This document shows, piece after piece, positions 9,751 to 22,200 of a stretch of DNA of 64,000 nt. The stretch's first letter is position 1. Each line of letters begins with the position of its first letter. The position numbers and the translations under genes are program-made. The DNA lies in NCBI GenBank assembly GCA_019925105.1, contig JAHGAU010000006.1, positions 992,001 through 1,056,000 of the forward strand. Reading direction: 5' to 3'. The notes under the pieces were generated by a model that worked only from the letters and a program-made list of their open reading frames with translations, was not told the origin of the DNA and searched no databases. This DNA is from Niebla homalea (Eukaryota > Ascomycota > Lecanoromycetes > Lecanorales > Ramalinaceae).

Positions 9751-12700
9751 TATATATTTTATTTAAAGCTTAATTTATAATTTCTTAATTTTTATATTTA
9801 ATATTATATATTCTTTTAAGTTTAATAATTATATTAAGTTAAAAATTAATAAGTATATATTAATTTTCTAGAATATTAATTATAATACCGTTATTTTTAA
9901 AGATATTATTAAATTCTTTAATAATATTACTTAATTAAACTTACGTATCTCCGTTATATATATAAATTTTAACGTTATTAAGTAAAATTTATTCTTTACG
10001 GTTATCGATTTATAATAATTAATTTAAATAAATCTTTAAATAATTAAAAGTTATAAAGATTATTCCGGAAAATATGAAAATTAATATTATTATTACGGTA
10101 ACTCTATAAATTTATAATTTAAATTTTTAGGTTCTTTATCCGTAAGTAATAAATAATATTATTAAACTTAAAACTATTATATAATAAAATTACGGGAATA
10201 AATTATATAAAATTTTAAGTTTTATTTTACGTAATAAGTTAACTTTTTAATTAATATTATTTTTAATTTAAACGATTAATATTTTTAAGTTAATAATATA
10301 CGTAAATACGTTACCTTAGAATTTAAGATTATAAGACGGTATTAATTACGATTTAAAAATAAAATCCCGGGATTTTAATAATTCTTTTAAAGTCTTTTTT
10401 TTTAATATATAATTAATATTTATACCGTATTATAAATTAAGACTTAAATTTATTATTTTACGTAAATTATATATTATAATTACGTTACTTCCTTTATAAA
10501 AGTAATTACTTTAATATTTATATTTTTATAAGTATTAATAATATATTTTTAATTATTAAAATTAATTATTATTTTATTAAAAATTATAATATCGGTAACG
10601 ATTAAAATATTAATAAGTAAATTACGTATTAAATAAATTTTAACCAAGATTTTTCTTAAAGTAAATATCGTATTTTTTTTCTTTAAGAAGAATAAATTAA
10701 ATATTATAAATTTATTAATAATTAACTTAAAATTATTAATATTTATAACCGGAATTAATTTAAGTAATTTCTAGATTTTAAAATTTAAATTTAGAATTTA
10801 AGAGAATATAATATTGCGATTAATAATCGTAATAAAATACCCGTTATTTATATAAAAGTCTATTACGGGTAAATTAAGGGTAAATTAGACTTTACCTATA
10901 ATATATTAATATACCTTAAAGGTAAAACTTATAAAATACGTATTCCTTATTACGGTAAAGTTAATAATTATAAATAATATATTATTAATTTATTAAATTT
11001 ATATATATTAATTATTAATAAATTAAATCCGTTAATTCGATAAAAGGGTCTTAAGAATACTTAAATTTATTCCCTTTAATTTTTAATAATTATATTTAAA
11101 ATAAATAAAAAGTTTATTTTATAATAAGTACTTTAATACGTATTTAATATATTAATAACGTATAAGGAATAAATATATAAAATATACCTCTTTTATAATA
11201 AGGTTATCATTATTTTAAGATTTTTTTAATTCCTTTTTATTAAATAATATATTTTCCTTTTCTTTATCCTTAAGTATAAAGGCTTAATTAACCCTTTATT
11301 TTATATAGTACGTTTAATATTTAAAATCGGACCTTCTTCTTAAGGGCCCTGATTTTCCTTGGTTTAACGTTAATATTTTCTTCTATAACGTTAAAAGTAA
11401 TTACCGTTATCCTTTTTCTTAAGGATATATATCGTAAGCTTTATTTTATTTATACGTTTAAGAAAATAATATTAATAACTGAAAAAAAGGACCGGTTTCT
11501 GAATTTTTTATGAAATTCCGGTTATTTTAAAATAACGTACCCGTTTTATAATTTTACGGATATATTTATAAAGGTATATAATACTTAATAATATAAACTT
11601 ATTAATTATATTTAAATTTATTTATAAGCTTAAAATAATTATTAATAATAATAATTATAATTAATAATTATAAATCCCGTTAAAATTCTAAGTTTAATCC
11701 GCCGTAAATAAACGTAAATTAATTTTAAATATTATTAAAATTCAACGTATATATAGCCCGTAAAATAATCTACGTATATTTATAGGGCTTTTAATTTTAA
11801 AAAATATTATTTATAATATACTTTTTAATAACCAAAATATTTAAGCCGACTTATTAAGGTAATTTAAATTTAACGATAATCTAAAAAGTCTATTTAATTA
11901 AATCGTCGTTATATTTAATAAATCGTTTCTTAATATTTAATAAATTTATAGTATATTACTTTAAAACGGTACTTCTTAAGTATAATTATAGGTTATTCTA
12001 TAATAATTATATATTTATTATTTAAATAATATCCTTTAATTAATTAATAAAGATATATATATCCCGGAAAAAAATATACTTTTTAAAATACTTAATTATA
12101 AGAATTATATTAAAGGACTTATTTTCATAAAAAGGGTTAAAAATTCCGATATTACCGGGATTAAAATTTATTAATCGGTTTAATTATAAGCCTTTTATTA
12201 ATTATATTATATTATTAAGAAAAGGGAATAGATTATCGTTAAGATTATTTTATTATTAACCTTATATAATAACGGGAATTAATTCTTAAATTATACTTCA
12301 TAATTATATTATTTATTCTTTAATAAAACTTATTATTTTTAATTAATTAAGCGGATTAATAAATTAAATAAAAATTATTTCTTTAATAAAAATATTTTTT
12401 ATTTAATATAATAAACCTGGGTTTAATAAATTCGATTTTAATATATTAAATTTATTAAATTCGGATTCCGGTTTAATACTTAAAGCCGGAGGAAAATATT
12501 ATAATACCAACGTTAATATAAAAGGTAAATTTAATAACTATTATAATAATAAAAAATTATTTAATAAAAGTAATAATTTTACGGTATTAAGTTTTTAAGG
12601 ACTTTAATTATATTAATATAATTTAAACTTACTTAATTTTATTAAAGTTAATAATAATTTATATAATAATTATAACGATAATAAAGCGTTTTTAAAATAT

Positions 12701-13178
12701 AATAAATTATATTAAAATATTATAGAATTTAAAATCTAATTTTTAAAAATTAAATTAAAAGAAATAATAAATTTTATAACTTCGGAAAATTTTAATTAAA
12801 GTAATTTACTTATAATAAATATAGTTCTTAAGTTATTTAATCGTTAATTATTCTCGATTATTTAAGTGATTCCTTCCGAAGTTAAATATAAGATTATTAT
12901 GGTTATTAAATTACCGGATTTTAATAAAGCGTTTAATTAATATATTAAAGTAATAATACTAGGATCCGGTAATATTTAAGAAGCTTATAATATATATATC
13001 TTCTTTATAATACCGTCTTTAATCTTTTTTTAAAGGTATTTAAAAGTAAATTAAAGGCGGTATTTTAAAGGATATAAAATTAATACCTTTAATACCGCTA
13101 TAAAGGAGGTATCCGCTGTAATTAATGAATTAATACCTTAGTTTATATTAACGGATCTTACGATATACGTTAATATAA

Positions 13179-13361
13179 TGCTAATATAAGTAGCTATTAC
13201 TACCATTTATTAATATATGGACTAAAAGTATAATAATATATAAATAATAATTCTACCTAAATATAGATAGGATCCTAAAGATCATCTGTCCTCTACGTAT
13301 AAAAGTATCCTACACCTATGAATGCTCCCGCGTATCCCCCATGCTATATATGCACATAGCA
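13179..13361 (-). repeat. candidate Gypsy-2 5' LTR (or solo LTR)
   Basis: 183 bp with inverted termini TGCTA...TAGCA and a GC-richer, less mutated half (13259-13361). The plus strand contains tataaaag at about 13300. Flanks are ...tataa and aatta..., so no 5-bp duplication is seen, as expected if the other end of the element is lost. The right flank is in the middle of a copia RT. A solo LTR is the alternative. Confidence 0.5.
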
Positions 13362-13375
13362 AATTATATTTAAAT

Positions 13376-13760
13376 AATAATAATTTAACTTTAAATTAGA
13401 TATACGGAATTAATTATTAAGTATTTTTTTTAGGTTTACGATATTTTTCCTGGATAAATTAATAATTAAAATATTATTTATATAAAAGGCTATAATCATC
13501 TTATTTTTAAAGTATATAAATATATAATAATCCGTAAATATTAACTTAAACCCTTATTTTTTTTATAAAAATTAAAAAGTAATAATATTATAATTAAAAA
13601 GATTACTTTAATCCGTAAAAGGCTTTATTAAGTTTATAGTATATATTAATACCTTTTTTTCTTAATTATAAGGTTACTTTATATAGACTTTTTCTTAATT
13701 AAATTATAAAAAAAGGTTATTTTTACGTTTATTTATTTTAAGTTTTAACCGTTAATTATT
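13376..13760 (-). pseudogene. Copia-2 reverse transcriptase C-terminal half
   Basis: Minus-strand reading shows YKLNKAFYGLK (about 13640-13605), then an SP.LWY-like segment, then FLKK.G, then AFYINNILIIN (13491-13461). These equal copia RT LYGLKQS.R.WY...L...GF and the YVDDILII box with both Asp changed to Asn. After it come FRISNLKLNYYYLNI-like residues matching F.M.DLG...YFLGI, and the frame ends at the LTR junction. Confidence 0.85.
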
Positions 13761-16700
13761 ATTAATAAAAAAAGTATTTTATAACTTATAAATTTAATTA
13801 TTAAAGTAAAAGTTTTATTATAATTGATATTTTCTTATTACTTATAACCGTAAATTACTTAACGGGCTTTATATTAAATAATTAAACTATTAACGCCTTT
13901 CTTAAGAATATAAACTTATTATCTTTTTAAAATAATTATATTTAAAAGTATTATATATTTAAGTATAAATATTTAAGTATTATATTTAATATAAAAGCCG
14001 TATTTGTCCTTTTCCGTTAATTATTAATTTATTTTATAATAAGTATTTTTTATAATTTCTTAATAAGTTTTTAATTTAAATAATTCCGGTTTATTTTTAA
14101 ATAATATTAACATTAAATAATAAATATCCTTTTCTTTATTTAAAATAATTATATTAATAAAAATAAATAATAAGTTTAAGAATATATTTTAAAGCTTTAA
14201 ATACTTAAGGATTTTAAGCTTAAGGTTATTTTAAAGGATAATTTTAATTTCCTTCCGCGATTTATTAAATTATTATTTATTTTAATTATATTAAGTTTAA
14301 GGGTAATTTCCTTATTTTTTAATCGGAAATATTTTATTTATAAGTAATTCGTTTAAAATATTATTAATAAAAGCGTTATTATAAACCTAATTCTTATAAT
14401 TCTCCTTTAAAATAAGGACTTATTAAGGTTATATATCCCTTTTTAAATATTAAATTTTCTTTATTAAGGTATCTTTATTAAAATTATTTAATAAAATAAT
14501 CTTCCGTTCCTTAACATAAACGTTATAAAATTGTTTTATTTTCTTATTAAAAGTCCGTATTTAAAAGTTAATAACTTAATGTATCTTAATAATCTTATTA
14601 TTATAACTTAATAAAATAAATAAATCGGCCCTTTTATTTAAGGAGGTTTAATATTTTATAATTTTAACCTATATTAATAACTTAATTACTTATAAATATA
14701 ATAGGTTTAATACTTAATTATTTTACGTTTAATATAAAATAATCTTTTTTTTTAAATTAAACGTAAATTCTTTGATAATAAAATAATTAATGATTATAAT
14801 AATTTCTGGCTATAAATTCTTAAGTAAACTTATATTATAAATTATTATATAGATCCGTTTTTTAATTTCTTGGTTAAATCTTTTATTTATAAGGTTTTAT
14901 TTAAGGTTATTTTATACCGTTAATTTATAAATAATATTATAATCTTTAAGGTAATCTTAAAAGTTTTTTAATATATATTTACCCTTATTATTTACCCGTA
15001 AGTATTTGATTTTCCGGTTAATAATTTCGTATTTAACTTAAAATTATTTAAATTTACGGGCTATATCCGACTTATAGATTATTAAATAAACTTTTAATAT
15101 ATAAATAAAGTCGTCCCGGAAAGTAATAAAATATTTAATTATATTAAAGTTTATTAACTTAATAAGCCTTATAATATTTAAATAAATAAATTTTAACGGA
15201 ATAATCTTTAACTTAAAATATCCCTTATAAAGTTAAAAGGTTATTTTATTAAAAATATAATATATATATATTATTTCCTTTAAGGGCTTTTTTTATTTTT
15301 TTTATTTACGTTTAAAAAATATCCTTATTAATACCTTAATTAACTTAACGATAAACTAAAAGTTAAAATACTTTATCCTTATATATTAAGTTAATATATT
15401 ATTTAATACGTTAAATATTATTATTATTAATTAAAATAATACTTAAAGATTTAATATAAAAAGCTATCCGTACCGGGAGTATATAAATTTACCGGGTCCT
15501 TTAATTATTATTTATTTAATCCGGGAAGTTATTATTTTAACTTTATTATTTAAGAATTAAATCTTTAAAAAAGATTTATTTTATTATTAAGGGAATAAAT
15601 AAAGTTTAAAAACTTAATTATTATTTTTTTCTTATTAATATTATAAATTACCCGGATAATATTAACACCGCTTATATAATTAATTTATATTAAACCTAAC
15701 CTTAAGGATATTATTTAATAAGGTTAAAAATCGTTATTAAAGAATTTTTTTAATAAAAAAAATACTTATTATAACCGTTATTTAAGATTATTAACTTTTA
15801 TAAATTAATTAATTTAATAAATATTATTATATATTTGAACTTAACGTTTACGTTTATTATATTATAAACCTCCCTTAAAACCGATAGATTTATTAATATA
15901 ATAATAATAATAATAACTTCTTTAATTTTCGGTTTCTTTAACCCTTAATATAACGTCTTAATCCTTTTTTTAAGGTAAAGGATTTAATAATTATTTTCCG
16001 GATACTTATTATTATAATTTTTTACGGTATAATAATTATACTTTTAATTATTATATTTAATAAAAAATTACTTATTGTTAACCTTTAAAACTATTAAATA
16101 GGATTATAAAGTAATATTAATATAAATTATATTAATTTATAATTCTTTATTAATAGTTCTTAATATAACCTTATTAAAATTAAGAGAATTTTAACTTAAG
16201 ATAATTTAATTTTAAGTTAAGTTAATATAAAAATATTATTAACCGTTATTAAAATTAAGTAAAAAAAATTAAATAATTATTAAGTTAAAAACCTTATATA
16301 ACTTATTAATAACCAATATTTTAGCAATATATTTACGGAATTTATAAATTAATTAATTATTTTATTTAAACTTTTTATTATTATTTTAAACTCCCGGGTT
16401 AACTTAATATATAAGTTTAAACCTTAAGGTTTAAAATAAGTAATAAAAATAATCTAGATTTCTTTAATTATATTTAATTTATTTATAAAGTAACGTATAT
16501 TGTTTTTATAGTAAATTTTAATAACTATAGTAACTTTAAGTTTATCTTTAATAATTATAAACTCATAAAGGTTATTAAGGATTAATTAATCCTTAACTTA
16601 TTAATATTATAATATTTATTAACGTTATTTAATTAATAATAAAATTATATTAAGGGAGAAACTCTTAAAGGCTGAATTTTTAATTTTAAAGGTTATTTTT

Positions 16701-18220
16701 AACGAGAAAATAGGAACTTAAGGTCTTTAAATTAATATTTACGTATAAAGAAATATTAATTATTTAATTAAATTTAAATTTAAGGTTAAAATTAAATAAA
16801 AAGTCCGATAAGTTTTCTAATTTTAACGATTTTAATTTTAATTAATATTTAATTAATAAGTTATTTAAGGATAAAGGATATTTTATATTAAATAACGGGA
16901 TTTAGCCTTTTACCCTTAAATAAAGCTTAAAGATTAATTTATTAAATAATAATATTAAAGAATCTTTAAATATCTTTAAGTTAAAACTATTATAAGACTT
17001 TAATATAAACGGGGGTAAATATTCCTTATTTACGTTTTTAGCTATTTCTTAAATAATCTTTTAATTTTCTTTCTGAAAAGTTTTTAAGTAAAAACGGAAG
17101 AATTTATTTTTAACTTAACGGTAAAAAATAATAAAAGGATTTCCGTATTAATAAAACGGAACAATAATATACTTAAAGGTATTAATAATAAAGTTTAAAT
17201 TCTAAATAAAATTTAATTTATTTTAATTAATAATAAATTAAAACTTTATAGATATTTAAAATATTTTTATATTTTTTAAAAACTTATTTTTTTTACGTTT
17301 AATATAATATAAAAAGTTAATTTTTATAATTAATTACCGCTTTTTACTTTAAAGGTTATAATTTTTATTTATAATTATTTTACTTTTAATCTTTTAAGTA
17401 TTAATTGAATTAAATAATTTTCCGGGTTAAATAAAATATAAAGGATTTAATAATTAATTCCCAGTTTCCTTTTTTAAAATGTAAAATTTTAATTTAAGTA
17501 AATAAATTTCCTTTTCTTTAAATTTAATCCTTAAAAATAATCTTAATTAAGTAATTTTAAGGGTAAAATTAAGTTATATTTTTATTATATAATTAAAGTT
17601 ACCATTTTAAAAATAAGAATTTATTTTAAAAATAAAATTTTTTATTATAAAAAGTAAAAGTTTAAAGTTTTCTAAATCTATAACGTTCCGTAATCCTTAT
17701 AAAAGGTTTTAATTAAGTAATTTTAACGGCGGAATAAGGTTAAAAATCCTTTAAGTTATAAAGAGAGTTTAAATTGGGTAAAGATTTCTTATTATAACTA
17801 TAAGATTTAAGGGTTTAAACTTTAAAAAGTTTAATTAAGGTTAAAATTTCTTAATTAAAACCTTTATTAAAGCTTTGTTTAACGCTTTATATTATAAAGT
17901 TAAAACCTTTATATATAACCGGTTTCTGGTATATAAATATTAACGTATAATTAACTTATAAAATTAAAAAATAAATATTTATATTTTTTAATTAATAAAT
18001 ATATTTATTTTAATAATAATAAAATTAAAATATTTTATTTTTATAAAATTTTAGATTATTAAGTTATTAATTAACTTTATAGTTTAAAGATCGTAATTTA
18101 ATAATATTCTTAAGTAAAATACTTCCATTTTTTAAGTATATTTTATACGGTAAGATCTTTATATTATAATTATAAAATTAAATAAAGAAAAAGCATCCTT
18201 ATAAAGTATCGTTATTACGA

Positions 18221-18236
18221 GGCCGGGCTTATAACC
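18221..18236 (-). other. Copia-2 primer-binding site
   Basis: Minus strand GGTTATAAGCCCGGCC, the same initiator-Met half-tRNA site as Copia-1 (7175-7190) apart from the last base. It adjoins the LTR start at 18237. Confidence 0.65.
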
Positions 18237-18388
18237 TCTTAAAATATAAAGTATAAGTTGCTTAATTATTCTTTATATATAGAAATACGATTAAGTACTC
18301 TTAAATCCCGGCTATCCTAATTAAGTCTAGCTTCGGATCATATCCAATTCACCCGAGTGCCGGGTAACTAATGTGAGTACTTTTAACA
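18237..18388 (-). repeat. Copia-2 5' LTR (approximate)
   Basis: Starts tcttaaaatataaagtataa, which aligns with TGTTAAAACGGTAAGGTATA of Copia-1, and shares ttgcttaatta. The right end is placed at the taaca at 18388 by family convention. The end is an inference, as no second LTR is present. Confidence 0.45.
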
Positions 18389-18454
18389 TTATAAGTAAGG
18401 CTTCCAGCCTAAGGTAACCCCTTAGAAACGTGGTTTAATAGGCTATATACTCGG

Positions 18455-18631
18455 GGACTGGGGACAAGTATATAGGAAAGGGAGTAATATTAGCGCTCAT
18501 ACGTACCCCGCCGGGGTGGCCTACCGGGCCTAACACCCCTTATATAATAATAGCGGCTTACCCCTAAGCATTATTACCTGCCCAGGTTAGCTACTTTTGC
18601 CTCCGTGGCCGAGTGGTTATCCGTCCTAACA
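18455..18631 (+). repeat. solo LTR, TRIM-1 family
   Basis: The plus strand carries atagcggcttacccctaagc, then tagctactttt, then GTGGCCGAGTGGTTATCCG and ends CCTAACA at 18631. This is the reverse-complement order of the TRIM-1 LTR, so a related LTR lies in the plus orientation. The left half (cgtaccccgccggggtggcc...) is only loosely similar and the start is estimated from family length. It directly abuts R1 unit 1, which is truncated here. Confidence 0.6.
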
Positions 18632-19986
18632 ATATAAGTTTAATAAGTTATAGGATGTCAGGGAACTGATATATAAGGTCGAGCTATGAACGGAATAATA
18701 GCTATAGTGGTGTCTATGGTATAGGATGCACCCATTATATAAGTGTGGGTGCCAAGGAGCTAGTACTTATAGGGTAAGTAAGCCGAGCCTGGGAGCAAGG
18801 CCTGCTGGAACCATAATACGATCCCCCTTCCATGACGGTAAGCTCCTATTACCTAGATTAAAACCACCCTTATCGGACCTGGGTATAGCCTTAAAGAACT
18901 ACCGAGTATATAGCTATTACCTTTAATAAACGTGGTAATTAAGTGGTAAAGGCCGAGCAACCCGGGTATTAAAAAAAGCTCCTAAAAAATTAATTAAAAA
19001 AAGTAAAAAAATCGACTTTATAAGGTTAAAAAAATCGACCTAAGTTAAGTCGATTAACGTGATTTCCGGGGTTAAGCCGAGTCATATACTTTCTATTAAA
19101 AAATGGCCTAATATAAGGCTATTACCGGATGTTATTAAATTAAAACGATTAATAAGATACCTATAAATAAGCCAGTTAAATAACTTTTACCTTATTTAAG
19201 TAAATTAAAACCATATTTAAGTCTTATAACTTATACTTTTAAGAGTTCATTTTACCTATAAATATAATTTTTTTACTCTTATTTTATTTATAATATTATT
19301 TTTATTAATATTATTATTAGTATTAACCGTTTATTTAATTATTAATTATTCCGGCTTATAAATTACTTTATTAAAAGCCTTATAATTATTAACGTTTTAT
19401 AAGTTTATATCGGAATAATATAATTACCAAAAGACTTATAAAGTTAAAGGAAATTCATTTAATTAATTAAGAAATTAAATATTATTATAATAAACTTATT
19501 ATTAATAATAAGTTTACGTAAATATTATAATTAAATTATTAATAACTTATTTCTAAAGTTAACCTTAAAGTATTAATTTAAGTTTTATATTATAGGTAAA
19601 ATAATTAAAGGATTTTTAATAATAAATTTATTTATAGTATTATTTTAAATATTCTTCCTTAAGAGAATTTATTTAAGCTTCTTAATTATTTTTTATTCTT
19701 ATTTTTATTTTTATTTTAAGTCCTATTAATTTGATTATTATTAATATTAATTATTATTTAATTTTAATTACTTTAACCTATAAAGGTTTTTACTTTTAAT
19801 TTCTATAATTATTAATATTTTATAAATTTATAATAATATACTTATTACCTAGCTTATTAATTAACTATATATACTTTATTCTATAATATACCGGTTACTT
19901 TTAAGTTAATTAATTAACTATAATAATATTATTTTAATAAAGTATAAGTATATAAGGGGCTTATAATTAACCTCTTAATATATAAA
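18632..19986. repeat. R1 tandem unit 1
   Basis: First unit of a tandem array with a period near 1345 bp (anchor gccaaggagc at 18751, its counterpart at 20096, then 22994 and 37139 after removing insertions). The left ~330 bp is the least mutated stretch of the array; an accidental 66-codon frame falls there and has no counterpart in other units. Distinctive parts: a GC-richer head, an A-rich box with two related aaaatcga motifs (about 19005-19060), then an AT-rich tail with an internal duplication. I do not recognise the unit; it is not rDNA. Confidence 0.8.
19298..19850. repeat. internal sub-repeat of R1
   Basis: Within unit 1, the block at about 19298-19430 (attaatatt...attaaccgt...ttattccggc...attaacgttttataa) recurs diverged at about 19732-19850. 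The same pair exists in units 2 and 3. The spacing of about 430 bp suggests the R1 unit itself grew from an older duplication. Confidence 0.5.
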
Positions 19987-21334
19987 GATAGTTATTATTA
20001 TATCAAGGAATTAATATATAAGGTTAAGTTATAAATAAAATAATAACTTTAATAATATTTATAATATAAGATATACTTATTATATAAGTATAGGTATTAA
20101 GGAGTTAGTACTTATAAAATAAGTAAATCGAGCTTAAGAGTAAAACCTGCTAAAATTATAATACGATCCCCCCTTCTATAACGGTAAGTTTTTATTACTT
20201 AAATTAAAACTATTTTTATCGGACCTAAATATAGCCTTAAAGAATTACCGAGTATATAGTTATTACCTTTAATAAACGTAATAATTAAGTAATAAAGGCC
20301 GAATAACCCGGGTATTAAAAAAAGCTCCTAAAAAATTAACTAAAAAAAGTAAAAAAATCGACTTTATAAGGTTAAAAAAATCGACCTAAGTTAAGTTAAT
20401 TAATGTGATTTCCGGGGTTAAGCTGAGTTATATACTTTCTATTAAAAAAAACTTAATATAAAGTTATTACCGGACGCCGTTAAATTAAAGCGATTAATAA
20501 AATACCTATAAGTAAATTAATTAAATAACTTTTATTTTATTTAAGTGAATTAAAACCGTATTTAAATCTTATAACTTTTGCCTTTAAGAGTTCATTTTAT
20601 TTATAAATATAATTTCTTTACTTTTATTTTATTTATAATATTATTTTTATTAATATTATTTTTAATATTAACCGTTTATTTAATTATTAATTATTCCCGC
20701 TTATAGGTTACTTTATTAAAAGCCTTATAGCTATTAATATCTTATAGGCTTATATCGTAACAATATAATTACCGAAGGATTTATAAAGTTAAAAGAGATT
20801 TATTTAATTAATTAAGAAATTAAATATTATTATAATAAACTTACTATTAATAATAAGCTTACGTAAGTATTATAATTAAAATATTAATTATTTATTTATA
20901 AAATCGACCTTAAAGTATTAATTTAAACTTTATATTATAAATAGAGCGATTAAGGGATTTTTAATAATAAGTTTATTTACGGTATAATCTTAAATATTTT
21001 TTTAAGAGAATTTACTTAAGTTTCTTAATTATATTTTATTCTTATCTTTATCCTTATTTTAAATCTTATTAACTTAATTATTATTAATATTAACCGTTAC
21101 TTAATTTTAATTACTTCGGCCCGTAAAGGTTTTTACACTTAATTCCTATAGTTATTAACGTTTTATAGGCTTATAATAATATATTCATTATACGGCTTAT
21201 TAATTAATTATATACGTTTTACTCCGTAATATACCGGCTACTTTTAAGTCGATTAATTAACTATAATAGTATTATTTTAATAAAATATAAATATATAAAA
21301 GGCTTATAATTAACTTCTTAATATATAAGGATAA
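19987..21334. repeat. R1 tandem unit 2
   Basis: 1348 bp, co-linear with unit 1 but more RIP-mutated at its head. Differences between units are mostly C/T and G/A. It ends at gataa (21330-21334), where TRIM-2 inserted exactly at the arbitrary unit junction used here. Confidence 0.8.
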
Positions 21335-21492
21335 TGTGGCGTGCTCAGTATAAAGGGTAAATGTATGTGATATGTATGATTATTGAGTAGCTAACTATGT
21401 GGGTGTTGCATATATGAAGGTACGCGCCAAGCAAGCGGAACAAGGTAGACCCGCTCCGGGTGCCAAGGATCAGCTATGCTGAGATCTTAATA
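21335..21492. repeat. TRIM-2 left LTR
   Basis: 158 bp, TGTGGCG...CTTAATA, preceded by gataa. It contains a well-preserved GC-rich block (gcgccaagcaagcggaacaa onward) without the RIP erosion of its surroundings. Confidence 0.9.
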
Positions 21493-21885
21493 ATTTGCCA
21501 CCAATAAAAAAATGTACTTATCCTAAGGGCTATTTTACCAATAAAAGTATATATAAAGTAACTCCGGTATATTATATATGCCCATCTTAGCTCCGAGTAA
21601 GAATATAAGTGAATTAGTGGGGTGGTGGTTGAGTATTAATATATGGTAATGGGTATAAGTTGAAAAAACCTAAGAAAAACCGACTTTTAAGTAAGCCGGA
21701 AAATTGTCGTAAATATACCCGGTTTATAGTCGTAAATTTATAAGCTTTAAATCGCTTAAAACCGTGATCTCCGAGGTAATCCCGAAGTCGAGTCTATAGC
21801 CGGGTAAGTGAGAGGGTGTGAGGCCCGGCGGCCGTAAATTGCTCCAGAAGTACGTATTATGAAAGTAAAAAACCTGATGCTGGAG

Positions 21886-22200
21886 CTATATCAGGCTTAC
21901 TAAGGATGGTAGTAACATTATGGTGATAATGTGGATAAGCTTTTTGAGATAACGTATAACGTATAGGCCGGTGTATTTGTAGTCCACCTTTTCCTTGAAT
22001 TTCACCTCTTGTTTGAATCTTAGTGCTGCAGGTGCACGCCGTGGCTCAGGTGCTTGTTGCTGAACGGTCTGCAGTTGGATTTGCTGAGGAGATTGCTGTG
22101 AGGGTGATGGGGACGTATTGGTATCTTGCGGAGTGTTATGCGAGCTGTTATGCTGTACTGAGGCTTTCCCAGCTGTCCATTTAAATCGCTTCTCGAGCTC
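21886..22200 (-). pseudogene. GC-balanced 104-codon frame inside TRIM-2
   Basis: Open on the minus strand from 22200 (a stop lies just upstream) to a tag stop at 21888-21886. There is no ATG near the beginning; the first Met lies near the C-terminus. The protein starts LEKRFKWTAGKAS, then has a Ser/Pro/Gln-rich linker (QHNSSHNTPQDTN, SPQQIQLQ, VQQQAPEPRR), a charged patch FKQEVKFKEKVDYKYTG, and a hydrophobic end LIHIITIMLLPSLVSLI that could be a membrane segment. Codon and base use are normal for a fungal gene, unlike everything nearby, and RIP has spared it. It may be a captured piece of a host gene or of an autonomous partner's gag. The family is not recognised; expression is unlikely without a start. 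Confidence 0.45.

Larger units (their letters stand above)
8102..13361 (-). mobile_element. Gypsy-2: Ty3/gypsy element, 3'-truncated
   Basis: Minus-strand element with a candidate 5' LTR at 13179-13361 and pol to the left: RT core at 9333-9356 and RNase H at about 8370-8665. The RNase H to integrase part and the 3' LTR are missing, because the TRIM-1 LTR starts immediately left of 8102. About 3.4 kb lies between the LTR and RT (roughly 9750-13178); gag and protease are expected there but no motif can be read with confidence. The right flank is the RT of Copia-2, so Gypsy-2 appears to have inserted in Copia-2 before losing its left end. Heavily RIP-mutated. Confidence 0.7.
13362..18388 (-). 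mobile_element. Copia-2: Ty1/copia element, 3'-truncated
   Basis: Minus strand. The 5' LTR begins at 18237, preceded inside by the copia primer site (18221-18236). The body runs left to the RT, which is cut at about 13362 right after the YYYLGI-like block where Gypsy-2's LTR begins. RNase H and the 3' LTR are not found. Between 14500 and 18200 integrase and gag should lie, but the sequence is too AT-rich to define them. It is more eroded than Copia-1: the LTR shares only the first ~35 bp with Copia-1's LTR. Confidence 0.75.

Noticed and set aside
18597..18631. possible tRNA-Ser/Leu gene (GGCCGAGTGGTTATCC)
   Set aside because: Only the D-arm-like part is present; no anticodon arm, T-arm or acceptor stem follows, and the motif is the end of an LTR family.
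18726..18926. 66-codon plus-strand frame starting with ATG
   Set aside because: It lies in the least mutated head of R1 unit 1; the same positions in units 2, 3 and 4 do not keep the frame, and the product shows no domain. A chance frame in a repeat.
18632..21334. R1 array as rDNA or intergenic spacer
   Set aside because: No conserved rRNA core sequence is visible, and the unit is much shorter than a fungal rDNA unit.
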